From Oasisia sp. SBJ-2009 (Eukaryota; Annelida; Polychaeta; Sabellida; Siboglinidae), in the NCBI GenBank assembly GCA_964017155.1, contig OZ024857.1, positions 32,345,542-32,409,541 of the forward strand: a stretch of 64,000 nt of DNA, written 5' to 3'. The translations under genes were made by a program, and so were the position numbers. Shown here piece by piece: positions 1 to 10,600 of this stretch; position 1 is the first letter of the stretch, and each line of letters begins with the position of its first letter. The notes under the pieces were generated by a model. It was not told the DNA's origin and searched no databases. It saw nothing but the letters and a program-made list of their open reading frames with translations.

Positions 1-3000
1 GTGGAGTGGGGAGGTTGGGTGATTTGGGGAGTTTGGGTGAAGTGGGGAAGTTGTGTGGAGTGCGGAGGTAGGGTGGAGTGCGGAGGTTGCATGTAGTGCG
101 GAAGTTGGGTCGAGTGCGGAAGTTGGGTGGAGTGCGGACGTTGGGTGAAGTGGGGAGGTTGGGTGGAGTGGGGAGGTTGGGTGGAGGGCGGAAGTTGGGT
201 GGAGTGCGGAGGTTGGATGAAGTGGGAAGGTTGGGTGGAGTGGGGAGGTTGGGTAATTTGGGGAGGTTGGGTGGAGTGGGGAGGTTGGGTGATGTGGGGA
301 GGTTGGGTGAAGTGGGGAGGTTGGGTGAAGTGGGGAGGTTGGGTTGAGTGGGGAGGTTGTATGAAGTGGGGAAGTTGTGTGGAGTGCGTAGGTTGGGTGG
401 AGTGCGGAGGTTGCACGGAGTGCGGAAGTTGGGTGGAGTGCGGAAGTTGGGTGAAGTGGGGAGGTTGGGTGCGGTGGGGAGGTTGGGTGGAGTGGGGAGT
501 TTGGGTGATGTGGGGAGGTTGGGTGAAGTGGGGAGGTTGGGTGGAGTGGGGAGGTTGGGTGAAGTGGGGAGGTTGGGTGGAGAGGGGAGGTTGGGTGGAG
601 TGGGGAGGTTGGGTGGAGTGGGGAGTTTGGGTGCTCTGGGGAGGTTGGGTGAAGTGGGGAGTTTGGGTGGAGTGAGGAGGTTGGGTGGAGTGGGGAATTT
701 GAGTGGAGTGGGGAGGTTGGGTGATTTGGGGAGGTTGGGTGGAGTGCGGAGGTTGGGTGGAGTGCGGAGGTTGCACGGAGTGCGGAAGTTGGGTGGAGTG
801 CGGAAGTTGGGTGGAGTGGGGAGGTTGGGTGAAGTGGGGAGGTTGGGTGGAGTGGGGAGGTTGGGTGGAGGGCGGAGGTTGGTTGGAATGCGGAGGTTTG
901 GTGTAGTGGGGAGGTTGGGTGGAGTTGGGAGGTTGGGTGAAGTGTGGAGGTTGGTTTGAGTGCGAACTTTGGGTGGAGTGCGGAGGTTGGGTGGAGTGCG
1001 TAGGTTGGGTGAAGTGGGGAGGTTGGATGGAGTGGGGAGGTTAGGTGGAGGGCGGAGGTTCGGTGGAGTGGGGAGTGTGGGTGGCGTGGGGAGGTTGGGT
1101 GGAGTGGGGAGGTTGGTTGAAGTGGGGAGGTTGGGTGGAGAGGGGAGGTTCGGTGGAGTGGGGAGGTTGGGAAGAGTGGGGAGGTTGGGTGCTCTGGGGA
1201 GGTTGAGTGATGTGAGGAGGTTGGGTGGAGTGAGGAGGTTGCGAGGAGTGGGGAGTTTGAGTGGAGTGGGGAGGTTGGGTGATTTGGGGAGGTTGGGTGA
1301 AGTGGGGAGGTTGGGTTGAGTGGGGAGGTTGTATGAAGTGGGGAAGTTGTGTGGAGTGCGGAGGTTGGGTGGAGTGCGGAGGTTGCATGGAGTGCGGAAG
1401 TTGGGTGGAGTGCGGAAGTTGGGTGGAGTGCGGAGGTTGGATGAAGTGGGGAGGTTGGGTGGAGTGGGGAGGTTGGGTAATTTGGGGAGGTTGGGTGGAG
1501 TGGGGAGGTTGGGTGATGTGGGGAGGTTGGGTGAAGTGGGGAGGTTGGGTGAAGTGGGGAGGTTGGGTTGAGTGGGGAGGTTGTATGAAGTGGGGAGGTT
1601 GTGTGGAGTGCGGAGGTTGGGTGGAGTGCGGAAGTTGGGTGGAGTGCGGAGGTTGGGTGGAGTGCGGAGGTTGGGTGAAGTGGGGAGGTTGGGTGGAGTG
1701 GGGAGGTTGGGTGGAGGGCGGAGGTTGGGTGGAGTGGGGAGGATGGGTTGAAGTGGGGAGGTTGGGTGGAGTGGTGTGGTTGGGTGAAGTGGGGAGGTTG
1801 GGTGGATTTGGGAGGATGGGTTGAAGTGGGGATGTTGGGTGGAGTGGGGAGGTTGGGAAGAGTGGGGAGGTTGGGTGCTCTGGGGAGGTTGGGTGAAGTG
1901 GGGAGGTTGGGTGGAGTGAGGAGGTTGCGTGGAGTGGGGAGTTTGAGTGGAGTGGGGAGGTTGGGTGATTTGGGGAGTTTGGGTGAAGTGAGGAAGTTGT
2001 GTGGAGTACGGAGGTTGGGTGGAGTGCGGAGGTTGCATGGAGTGCGGAAGTTGGGTCGAGAGCGGAAGTTGGGTGGAGTGCGGACGTTGGGTGAATTGGG
2101 GAGGTTGGGTGGAGTGGGGAGGTTGGGTGGAGGGCGGAAGTTGGGTGGAGTGCGGAGGTTGGATGAAGTGGGGAGGTTGGGTGGAGTGGGGAGGTTGGGT
2201 AATTTGGGGAGGTTGGGTGGAGTGGGGAGGTTGGGTGATGTGGGGAGGTTGGGTGAAGTGGGGAGGTTGGATGAAGTGGGGAGGTTGGGTTGAGTGGGGA
2301 GGTTGTATGAAGTGGGGAAGTTGTGTGGAGTGCGGAGGTTGGGTGGAGTGCGGAGATTGCACGGAGTGCGGAAGTTGGGTGGAGTGCGGAAGTTGGGTGG
2401 AGTGGGGAGGTTGGGTGAAGTAGGGAGGTTGGGTGAAGTGGGGAGGTAGGGTGCGGTGGGGAGGTTGGGTGGAGTGGGGAGTTTGGGTGATGTGGGGAGG
2501 TTGGGTGAAGTGGGGAGGTTGGGTGGAGTGGGGAGGTTGTGTGAAGTGGGGAGGTTGGGTGGAGAGGGGAGGTTGGGTGGAGTGGGGAGGTTGGGTGGAG
2601 TGGGGAGTTTGGGTGCTCTGGGGAGGTTGGGTGAAGTGGGGAGTTTGGGTGGAGTGAGGAGGTTGGGTGGAGTGGGGAGTTTTAGTGGAGTGGGGAGGTT
2701 GGATGATTTGGGGATGTTGGGTGGAGTGGGGAGGTTGGGTGATGTGGGGAGGTTGGGTGAAGTGGGGAGATTGGGTGAAGTGGGGAGGTTGGGTTGAGTG
2801 GGGAGGTTGTATGAAGTGGGGAAGTTGTGTGGAGTGCGGAGGTTGGGTGGAGTGCGAAGGTTGGGTGAAGTGGGGAGGTTGGGTGGAGTGGGGAGGTTAG
2901 GTGGAGGGCGGAGGTTGGGTGGAGTGGGGAGGATGGGTTGAAGTGGGGAGGTTGGGTGGAGTGGTGTGGTTGGGTGGAGTGCGTAGGTTGGGAGGAGTGG

Positions 3001-3211
3001 GGAGGTTGGGTGGAGTTGGGAGGTTGGATGGCGTGGGGAGGTTCGGTGGAGTGGGGAGTGTGGGTGGCGTGGGGAGGTTGGGTGGAGTGGGGAGGTTGGG
3101 TGAAATGGGGAGTTTGGGTGGAGAGGGGAGGTTGGGTGGAGTGGGGAGGTTGGGAAGAGTGGGGAGGTTGGGTGCTCTGGGGAGGTTGGGTGATGTGGGG
3201 AGGTTGGGTGG
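1..3211 (+). repeat. 18-bp minisatellite array, left part
   Basis: This stretch consists of head-to-tail variants of the 18-mer GGTTGGGTGGAGTGGGGA and begins before the window. The consensus has 12 G, 4 T, 2 A and no C. Common variants change the middle (GAAG, GATG, GATTT, AATTT or GCTCT in place of GGAG) or the end (GTGCGGA instead of GTGGGGA). Variants come in fixed order: for example the TGTATGAAG monomer is followed by AAGTTGTGTGG and then a run of GTGCGGA monomers, near 356-440, 1327-1440 and 2300-2400. I see no gene here; open frames on either strand come from the 18-bp, stop-free period. The array stops abruptly at about 3211, where the LINE begins. Confidence 0.97.
3206..3211 (+). repeat. 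Left target-site duplication of the LINE (GGGTGG)
   Basis: GGGTGG ends the left array and is repeated at 6733-6738, where the array resumes. The duplication may be 7 bp (TGGGTGG, 3205-3211 and 6732-6738) if the last T of the ATG tail is counted. GGGTGG occurs in most monomers, so the identity of the two copies alone is weak evidence. The paralogous empty site near 24.82 kb, where both flanks meet at a single GGGTGG, makes the call credible. Confidence 0.6.
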
Positions 3212-3216
3212 CGTGT

Positions 3217-3244
3217 ATGCAGGTATTGCAATGCAGGTATTGCA
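3217..3244 (+). repeat. 14-bp direct repeat at the LINE 5' end
   Basis: ATGCAGGTATTGCA occurs twice without a gap, at 3217-3230 and 3231-3244, about 5 bp from the inferred 5' junction. It could be a short promoter repeat or a scar of 5'-end template switching during insertion. Confidence 0.85.
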
Positions 3245-3250
3245 ATACCT
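3235..3250. repeat. 16-bp perfect palindrome in the LINE leader
   Basis: AGGTATTGCAATACCT equals its own reverse complement. It overlaps the second copy of the direct repeat. In RNA it could form a hairpin near the 5' end only with a very tight loop, so a role as a dimeric protein-binding site in DNA is as plausible. Its function is unknown. Confidence 0.8.
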
Positions 3251-3558
3251 CAGGGAGTTTGACGCCCCTGCCATGCAGAGTTGTAAACCACTGCCTTGTG
3301 GTACAGGTTCTTGTCAGAACCGAAGGCTAAGGGAGCAAACCCTAACCAGAAAACCATGTCACTGTGGCAGCATCAAGGGCGGTTGATGTATGGAATTCCC
3401 AACATCTCTCGACCAGCCACTGCAGGGACAAATAGTTTGCGCCTGTCTTGACATGTTCTTGCCGGTGTGAGACCTCTATTTGTTCCCCAAGAGAGTGTCG
3501 CTAGTAACTTGCAAAAGCCAGCGGCACTTCAAAAATTTTTGCTAGCAGCTTCCATGAA

Positions 3559-6500
3559 ATGTACAACTGCACGAAACATGATACCGGATCGGCCGTCGCC
3601 CGGGTTACGAAGGACCGCGCTGCTCGACCTCATCTTCCATCGACAGTGAAAAATCAGCTAGGAAGAAGAAGACAAAGAAGACAACTACTGACAATTGGAC
3701 AATGGAACGTGAGGACTCTCCTCGACCGAGAAGGAGCTAACCGACCAGAAAGACGCACGGCACTAGTAGCAATGGAACTTGCCAAATACAACATCGACAT
3801 CGCCGCCCTATGTGAAACAAGGTTCTCAGAGTCTGGTAGTCTCAACGACTTGGAATACTCTTTCTTCTGGAGTGGCAAACCCGAAGGAGAAAGAAGGGAG
3901 GCCGGAGTGGGCTTTGCTATCAAAAAGGATATCGTTACAAAGCTGACAGAAATGCCACGGCCAGTAAGTGACAGAATCATGACAATGAGACTACCTCTGA
4001 GTAAGGACAACTTTGCTACAATTATCAGCGTGTATGCTCCGACAATGACAAACCCAGACGAAAACAAGGAGGCCTTCTACAACCAGCTGGCAAGTGTGCT
4101 CAGTGGCATCCCCCGTACAGATAAGCTACTGCTGATAGGAGACTTCAATGCGAGGATAGGAAGAGACAATGACAAGTGGCCCTTGGTCATGGGCAAACAT
4201 GGGATTGGGAAATGCAACTCCAATGGCGAGCTTCTACTGGCTCTGTGCTCTGGGTTCGAACTGATAGTGACGAACACCATGTTCAAGCAGAAGGATGAAC
4301 GCAAGACCACCTGGATGCATCCTCGTTCCAGACACTGGCATATGATCGACTTCATCATCACGAGGTGTCGGGATAAGATGGACATCCACAGTACCCGAGC
4401 CATGCGTGGAGCAAACTGTTGGACCGATCACCAGATGCTGAGGTCAAAAGTGGCTTTCAGAATACGACAAAAGCACAGCAGGCAAGGAACAAGTCAGCCG
4501 ACCAAGCTCAACACAGCAAAACTAAGTACCACCAGCCATAGGGAGAGTTTTGAGCAGGAGATGGACAGTGCTCTCGCCCAATGGGACGAGAAGGAAAACT
4601 CAACACCAGACGAGGAATGGGAAGCTCTGCAGCAGGTCGTGTACAACACAGCCAAGACATATCTTGGCAAGCCAGACAGAAAACACCAGGACTGGTTCGA
4701 CCCCAACGATCAGGAGCTACAAACTCTTATGAGCAGAAGAGACCAAGCCCACCAGAGAGTGTTGCAAACCAGGAGCACTAGATCCACCACTGCAGCATAT
4801 AAAGACGCCTGCAGACTGCTACAAAAACACACCCGTGCACTGAAGTCAGACTGGTGGGAAAGGAAGGCAGTGGAGCTGCAGAGAGCTGCTGACAGTAACA
4901 ACATGAAGGGCTTCTACAATGGACTGAAGGAAGTGTGGGGACCCAAAAAGAAGGGACCTGTTCAACTGAAATCAGCAGATGGAATGGAGACCTTCTCTGA
5001 CAGCAAGAGAGTTGTGGCAAGATGGAGTGAACACTTCCAGAAGCTACTCAACGTCCCTGGAGATATAGATCACGAAGCTTTGGACAACATCCCGCAGCGC
5101 ATTATCAAGACAAGCCTAGATGAGATTCCAACTATGGATGAGATGGCTAAAGCAATCGCCGGCCTGAAAGATGGCAAAGCACCTGGAGGAGATGGAATTC
5201 CTGCAGAAGTATGGAAGCACGGAGGAGACAATCTGTTCAGCAGACTGCACCAACTAATCACCAATGCCTGGGAGGTGGGTTCTGTACCACAAGCATGGAA
5301 GGATGCCAGCATTGTAACCATCTACAAGAAAGGTGATCGAACAGACTGTGGGAACTATAGAGGAATATCTCTTCTTTCCATAGCAGGCAAGATCTTCGCC
5401 AGGATCCTACTCAACAGACTATCTACCCACATAACACCAGAGGTAGTTCCAGAGACTCAATGTGGCTTCAGAGGTAACCGGAGCACCGTGGATATGATAT
5501 TTTGTCTCCGACAACTACAAGAAAAGTGCATTGAGCAGGACCGACCACTGTACATGGTATTTGTCGACTTCAGTAAGGCGTTCGATACAGTTGGGAGAAC
5601 CGGGCTATGGCAGCTACTGAGGAAGTATGGATGCCCAGAGAAGTTCACAACAATGATCGAGGCACTACATACCGGAATGATGGCAAATGTTAGTGTTGGA
5701 GGGGAAGTCTCGGAATCGTTCAGTGTCACAAATGGGGTCAAGCAAGGATGTGTACTGGCCCCCACGCTGTTCTCCATCTTCCTATCAGCAATGCTCGATG
5801 ATGCTTTCCGAGACATGGGGGATGGTGTCTACATACAGTCCAGACAGAGCGCTGACCTATTCAACGTCGCACACTTCAGAGCGAAGACCAAGACTACTCG
5901 GATACTGATGAGAGAGCTGCTATTCGCAGATGACAGTGCACTGGTTGCACACTCTGCTGAAGAGATGCAGAATATAGTGGATGCTTTCTCCAATGCGTCA
6001 AAGAAGTTTGGCCTGAAGATTAACATCAAGAAGACCGAGGTGCTGTACCAACCCAACTCTACAAGAACCCGAGAGGAGGATATCATGGTTGATGGAAACA
6101 AGTTGAACTCTGTTCTGGAATTCACCTACCTCGGAAGCACTATATCAAGTGATGGATGCATTGACGATGAAATACAGAGGAGGATGGCCAAGGCTAGTGC
6201 ATCTTTCGGCCGACTACGCCAGAGACTCTGGAACAACCACCATGTGTCCATGCGGGTTAAAGGCAAGATATACCGTGCAATCGTGCTGTCCACCCTCCTA
6301 TATGGAGCCGAGGCATGGACATTGTACAGACGACAGGTGAAAAAGCTGCATGCCTTCGTGATGCGACATCTGCGATCGATCATGAGGATAACCTGGATGG
6401 ACAAAGTGACAAACAAGGAAATACTCGAACGGACAGGGCTACCATCTATGGAAGATCTTCTGATCAGAAAGAATCTCCGGTGGACTGGACACCTCATGAG

Positions 6501-6690
6501 GATGTCACCAGACAGGCTACCAAAGCAGGTTCTCTACTCCCAACTGTCTTCTGGTCAGAGAAAGAGAGGGCGCCCTCGCCTCCGGTTCAAGGATACCATC
6601 AAGAGAAACCTGAAGCTGAGAGACATAAAGATCGACTCCTGGACATCACTCTCACAGCAGAGAGATAAATGGAGAGCAAGAGTCAAGTGA
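3559..6690 (+). CDS. LINE ORF: endonuclease-reverse transcriptase, RTE-like, 1043 aa
   Basis: This protein would nick host DNA and reverse transcribe its own RNA at the nick. The N-terminal endonuclease/exonuclease/phosphatase domain spans about residues 43-300. Its expected catalytic residues are visible: N50 (GQWNVR), E86 (LCETR), Y159 (VYAPT), D195 and N197 (GDFNAR), D264 (MIDF) and D290-H291 (TDHQ). A linker of about 200 charged residues follows. The reverse transcriptase spans about 530-830, with GNYRGISLL at 598-606, motif A aspartate D670 (FVDFSKAFD), motif B at 725-735 (NGVKQGCVLAP) and the catalytic FADD at 789-792. A C-terminal segment holds RWTGHLMRM (974-982) and a basic RKRGRPR stretch (1001-1007). 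No RNase H or CCHC zinc knuckle is seen. The start is the first ATG after the in-frame stop at 3505; the stop is TGA at 6688-6690. The frame is unbroken. Similar proteins are often annotated in animal genomes as craniofacial development protein 2-like, a misnomer. Confidence 0.95.
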   Translation: MYNCTKHDTGSAVARVTKDRAARPHLPSTVKNQLGRRRQRRQLLTIGQWNVRTLLDREGANRPERRTALVAMELAKYNIDIAALCETRFSESGSLNDLEYSFFWSGKPEGERREAGVGFAIKKDIVTKLTEMPRPVSDRIMTMRLPLSKDNFATIISVYAPTMTNPDENKEAFYNQLASVLSGIPRTDKLLLIGDFNARIGRDNDKWPLVMGKHGIGKCNSNGELLLALCSGFELIVTNTMFKQKDERKTTWMHPRSRHWHMIDFIITRCRDKMDIHSTRAMRGANCWTDHQMLRSKVAFRIRQKHSRQGTSQPTKLNTAKLSTTSHRESFEQEMDSALAQWDEKENSTPDEEWEALQQVVYNTAKTYLGKPDRKHQDWFDPNDQELQTLMSRRDQAHQRVLQTRSTRSTTAAYKDACRLLQKHTRALKSDWWERKAVELQRAADSNNMKGFYNGLKEVWGPKKKGPVQLKSADGMETFSDSKRVVARWSEHFQKLLNVPGDIDHEALDNIPQRIIKTSLDEIPTMDEMAKAIAGLKDGKAPGGDGIPAEVWKHGGDNLFSRLHQLITNAWEVGSVPQAWKDASIVTIYKKGDRTDCGNYRGISLLSIAGKIFARILLNRLSTHITPEVVPETQCGFRGNRSTVDMIFCLRQLQEKCIEQDRPLYMVFVDFSKAFDTVGRTGLWQLLRKYGCPEKFTTMIEALHTGMMANVSVGGEVSESFSVTNGVKQGCVLAPTLFSIFLSAMLDDAFRDMGDGVYIQSRQSADLFNVAHFRAKTKTTRILMRELLFADDSALVAHSAEEMQNIVDAFSNASKKFGLKINIKKTEVLYQPNSTRTREEDIMVDGNKLNSVLEFTYLGSTISSDGCIDDEIQRRMAKASASFGRLRQRLWNNHHVSMRVKGKIYRAIVLSTLLYGAEAWTLYRRQVKKLHAFVMRHLRSIMRITWMDKVTNKEILERTGLPSMEDLLIRKNLRWTGHLMRMSPDRLPKQVLYSQLSSGQRKRGRPRLRFKDTIKRNLKLRDIKIDSWTSLSQQRDKWRARVK

Positions 6691-6732
6691 TGGAAGCAGT
6701 CTTTGTCGCTTCGCGACCGACAGCATGATGAT
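6691..6732 (+). other. LINE 3' end with hairpin and ATG-repeat tail
   Basis: Only about 42 bp separate the stop codon from the array. GTCGC (6705-6709), loop TTC and GCGAC (6713-6717) can form a five-pair hairpin. The element then ends in a short ATG repeat at 6725-6732. A hairpin followed by a short simple repeat is a usual 3' end for LINEs that recognise their own RNA 3' end, and no poly(A) is present. The exact last base is uncertain by one because T or G may belong to the target-site duplication. Confidence 0.75.
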
Positions 6733-6738
6733 GGGTGG
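6733..6738 (+). repeat. Right target-site duplication of the LINE (GGGTGG)
   Basis: This is the second copy of GGGTGG, directly after the ATG tail. The array continues from here with GAGTGAGGAGGTTGCG, the same continuation as in the empty paralogous site at about 24821. Confidence 0.6.
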
Positions 6739-7699
6739 AGTGAGGAGGTTGCGTGGAGTGGGGAGATTGAGTGGAGTGGGGAGGTTGGGTGGAGAGGGGA
6801 GTTTGGGCGGGGTGGGGAGGTTGGGTGGAGTGGGGAGGTTGGGTGGAGTGGGGAGGTTGCGTGGAGTGGGAAGGTTGGGTGCTCTGGGGATGTTGGGTGA
6901 AGTGGGGAGGTTGGGTGGAGTGAGGAGGTTGGGTGAAATGGGGAAGTTGGGTGGAGTGGGGAGGTTGGGTGGAGGGCGGAGGTTCGGTGAAGTGGGGAGG
7001 TTGGGTGGAGTGGGGAGGTTGGTTGAAGTGGGGAGGTTGGGTGAAGTGGGGAGGTTGGATTTAGTGCGGAAGTTGGGTGGAGTGCGGAATTTGGGTGGAG
7101 TGCGGAGGTTGGGTGGAGTGCGGAAGTTGGTTCGAGTGCGGAGGTTGGGTGGCGTGCGGAGGTTGGTTGGAATGCGGAGGTTTGGTGGAGTGGGGAGGTT
7201 GGGTGGAGTTGGGAGGTTGGGTGAAGTGTGGAGGTTGGTTTGAGTGCGAACTTTGGGTGGAGTGCGGAGGTTGGGTGGAGTGCGTAGGTTGGGTGAAGTG
7301 GGGAGCTTGGATGGAGTGGGGAGGTTAGGTGGAGGGCGGAGGTTCGGTGGAGTGGGGAGTGTGGGTGGCGTGGGGAGGTTGGGTGGAGTGGGGAGGTTGG
7401 GTGAACTGGGGAGGTTGGGTGGAGAGGGGAGGTTGGGTGGAGTGGGGAGGTTGGGAAGAGTGGGGAGGTTGGGTGCTCTGGGGAGGTTGAGTGATGTGAG
7501 GAGGTTGGGTGGAGTGAGGAGGTTGCGTGGAGTGGGGAGTTTGAGTGGAGTGGGGAGGTTGGGTGATTTGGGGAGGTTGGGTGAAGTGGGGAGGTTGGGT
7601 TGAGTGGGGAGGTTTTATGAAGTGGGGAAGTTGTGTGGAGTGCGGAGGTTGGGTGGAGTGCGGAGGTTGCATGGAGTGCGGAAGTTGGGTGGAGTGCGG

Positions 7700-10600
7700 A
7701 AGTTGGGTGGAGTGCGGAGGTTGGATGAAGTGGGGAGGTTGGGTGGAGTGGGGAGGTTGAGTAATTTGGGGAGGTTGGGTGGAGTGCGGAGGTTGGGTGA
7801 TGTGGGGAGGTTGGGTGAAGTGGGGAGGTTGGGTGAAGTGGGGAGGTTGGGTTGAGTGGGGAGGTTGTATGAAGTGGGGAAGTTGGGTGGAGTGCGGAGG
7901 TTGGGTGGAGTGCGGAAGTTGGGTGGAGTGCGGAGGTTGGGTGGAGTGCGGAGGTTGGGTGAAGTGGGGAGGTTGGGTGGAGTGGGGAGGTTGGGTGGAG
8001 GGCGGAGGTTGGGTGGAGTGTGGAGGATGGGTTGAAGTGGGGAGGTTGGGTGGAGTGGTGTGGTTGGGTGAAGTGGGGAGGTTGGGTGGATTTGGGAGGA
8101 TGGGTTGAAGTGGGGATGTTGGGTGGAGTAGGGTGGTTGGGTGGAGTGCGTAGGTTGGGAGGAGTGGGGAGGTTGGGTGGAGTGGGGAGGTTGGGAAGAG
8201 TGGGGAGGTTGGGTGCTCTGGGGAGGTTGGGTGAAGTGGGGAGGTTGGGTGGAGTGACGAGGTTGCGTGGAGTGGGGAGTTTGAGTGGAGTGGGGAGGTT
8301 GGGTGATTTGGGGAGTTTGGGTGAAATGGGGAGGTTGGGTTGAGTGGGGAGGTTGTATGAAGTGGGGAAGTTGTGTGGAGTGCGGAGGTTGGGTGGAGTG
8401 CGGAGGTTGCATGGAGTGCGGAAGTTGGGTCGAGTGCGGAAGTTGGGTGGAGTGCGGACGTTGGGTGAAGTGGGGAGGTTGGGTGGAGTGGGGAGGTTGG
8501 GTGGAGGGCGGAAGTTGGGTGGAGTGGGGAGGATGGGTGGAGTGGTGTGGTTGGGTGGTGTGCGTAGGTTGGGAGGAGTGGGGAGGTTGGGTGGAGTTGG
8601 GAGGTTGGATGACGTGGGGGGTTCGGTAGAGTGGGGAGGTTGGGTGGAGTGAGGAGGTTGGGTGAAGTTGGGAGGTTGGGTGAAGTGGGGAGGTTGGGTG
8701 GAGAGGGGAGTTTGGGCGGGGTGGGGAGGTTGGGTGGAGTGGGGAGGCTGGGTGGAGTGGGGAGGTTGGGTGAAGTTGGGAGGTTGGGTGCAGTGGGGAG
8801 GTTGCGTGGAGTGGGAAGGTTGGGTGCTCTGAGGATGTTGGGTGAAGTGGGGAGGTTGGGTGGAGTGAGGAGGTTGGGTGGAGGGCGGAGGTTCGGTGAA
8901 GTGGGGAGGTTGGGTGGAGTGGGGAGGTTGGTTGAAGTGGGGAGGTTGGGTGAAGTGGGGAGGTTGCGTGGAGTGGGGAGGTTGGGTGCTCTGGGGATGT
9001 TGGGTGAAGTGGGGAGGTTGGGTGGACTGAGGAGGTTGGGTAGAGTGGGGAGGTTGGGTGAAATGGGGAAGTTGGGTGGAGTGGGGAGGTTGGGTGGAGG
9101 GCGGAGGTTCGGTGAAGTGGGGAGGTTGGGTGGAGTGGGGAGGTTGGGTGGAGTGAGGAAGTTGTGTGGAGTGCGGAGGTTGGGTGGAGTGCGGAGGTTG
9201 GATGTAGTGCGGAAGTTGGGTGGAGTGCGGAATTTGGGTGGAGTGCGGAGGTTGGGTGGAGTGCGGAAGTTGGTTCGAGTGCGGAGGTTGGGTGGCGTGC
9301 GGAGGTTGGTTGGAATGCTTGGTTGGTTGGTTTGGTGTAGTGGGGAGATTGGGTGGAGTTGGGAGGTTGGGTGAAGTGTGGAGGTTGGTTTGAGTGCGAA
9401 CTTTGGGTGGAGTGCGGAGGTTGGGTGGAGTGCGTAGGTTGGGTGAAGTGGGGAGGTTGGATGGAGTGGGGAGGTTAGGTGGAGGGCGGAGGTTCGGTGG
9501 AGTGGGGAGTGTGGGTGGCGTGGGGAGGTTGGGTGGAGAGGGGAGGTTGGGTGGAGTGGGGAGGTTGGGAAGAGTGGGGAGGCTGGGTGCTCTGGGGAGG
9601 TTGAGTGATGTGAGGAGGTTGGGTGGAGTGAGGAGGTTGCGTGGAGTGGGGAGTTTGAGTGGAGTGGGGAGGTTGGGTGATTTGGGGAGGTTGGGTGAAG
9701 TGGGGAGGTTGGGTTGAGTGGGGAGGTTGTATGAAGTGGGGAAGTTGTGTGGAGTGCGGAGGTTGGGTGGAGTGCGGAGGTTGCATGGAGTGCGGAAGTT
9801 GGGTGGAGTGCGGAAGTTGGGTGGAGTGCGGAGGTTGGATGAAGTGGGGAGGTTGGGTGGAGTGGGGAGGTTGGGTAATTTGGGGAGGTTGGGTGGAGTG
9901 GGGAGGTTGGGTGATGTGGGGAGGTTGGGTGAAGTGGGGAGGTTGGGTTGAGTGGGGAGGTTTTATGAAGTGGGGAAGTTGTGTGGAGTGCGGAGGTTGG
10001 GTGGAGTGCGGAGGTTGCATGGAGTGCGGAAGTTGGGTGGGGTGCGGAAGTTGGGTGGAGTGCGGAGGTTGGATGAAGTGGGGAGGTTGGGTGGAGTGGG
10101 GAGGTTGAGTAATTTGGGGAGGTTGGGTGGAGTGGGGAGGTTGGGTGATGTGGGGAGGTTGGGTGAAGTGGGGAGGTTGGGTGAAGTGGGGAGGTTGGGT
10201 TGAGTGGGGAGGTTGTATGAAGTGGGGAAGTTGTGTGGAGTGCGGAGGTTGGGTGGAGTGCGGAGGTTGGGTGGAGTGCGGAGGTTGGGTGAAGTGGGGA
10301 GGTTGGGTGGAGTGGGGAGGTTGGGTGGAGGGCGGAGGTTGGGTGGAGTGTGGAGGATGGGTTGAAATGGGGACGTTGGGTGGAGTGGTGTGGTTGGGTG
10401 AAGTGGGGAGGTTGGGTGGAGTGAGGAGGTTGGGTAGAGTGGGGAGGTTCGGTGAAATGGGGAGATTGGGTGGAGTGGGGAGGTTGGTTGAAGTGGGGAG
10501 GTTGGGTGAAGTGGGGAGGTTGCGTGGAGTGGGGAGGTTGGGTGCTCTGGGGATGTTGGGTGAAGTGGGGAGTTTGGGTGGACTGAGGAGGTTGGGTAGA

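Larger units (their letters stand above)
3212..3558 (+). other. LINE 5' leader
   Basis: This stretch has mixed composition and no array monomers. It starts with a 14-bp direct repeat and a palindrome and runs to the first ATG of the long ORF. An in-frame stop (TAA, 3505-3507) lies upstream of that ATG, and there is no earlier in-frame ATG after it. A 60-codon ORF at 3467-3649 lies in another frame and overlaps the main ORF; I see no reason to call it a gene. An internal promoter is expected for this element type but I cannot point to one. Confidence 0.7.
3212..6732 (+). mobile_element. RTE-like non-LTR retrotransposon (LINE), apparently full length
   Basis: About 3.52 kb of balanced-composition DNA interrupts the G-rich array. 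It holds a 347-bp leader, one long ORF for endonuclease plus reverse transcriptase (3559-6690), a 42-bp 3' end with a small hairpin, and a short ATG-repeat tail. A single ORF of about 1000 residues without zinc knuckles or RNase H, and a total length near 3.3-3.5 kb, fit the RTE clade; a related clade is possible. Such elements copy themselves by target-primed reverse transcription in the nucleus. The ORF has no stop or frameshift, so the insertion looks young. No long terminal repeats and no poly(A) tail are present. No second copy lies in the window. Confidence 0.9.

Noticed and set aside
3467..3649. 60-codon + strand ORF at the end of the LINE leader
   Set aside because: It overlaps the start of the main ORF in another frame, has no recognisable motif and is of chance length.
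3654..6497. Minus-strand ORFs of 60-137 codons within the LINE (for example 3654-4067, 5457-5816 and 6126-6497)
   Set aside because: They are antisense shadows of the endonuclease-reverse transcriptase frame with no recognisable domain.
3212..6732. LTR retrotransposon or retrovirus
   Set aside because: No terminal repeats, gag, protease, integrase or envelope are present. The endonuclease is of the apurinic type and the end is a simple repeat.
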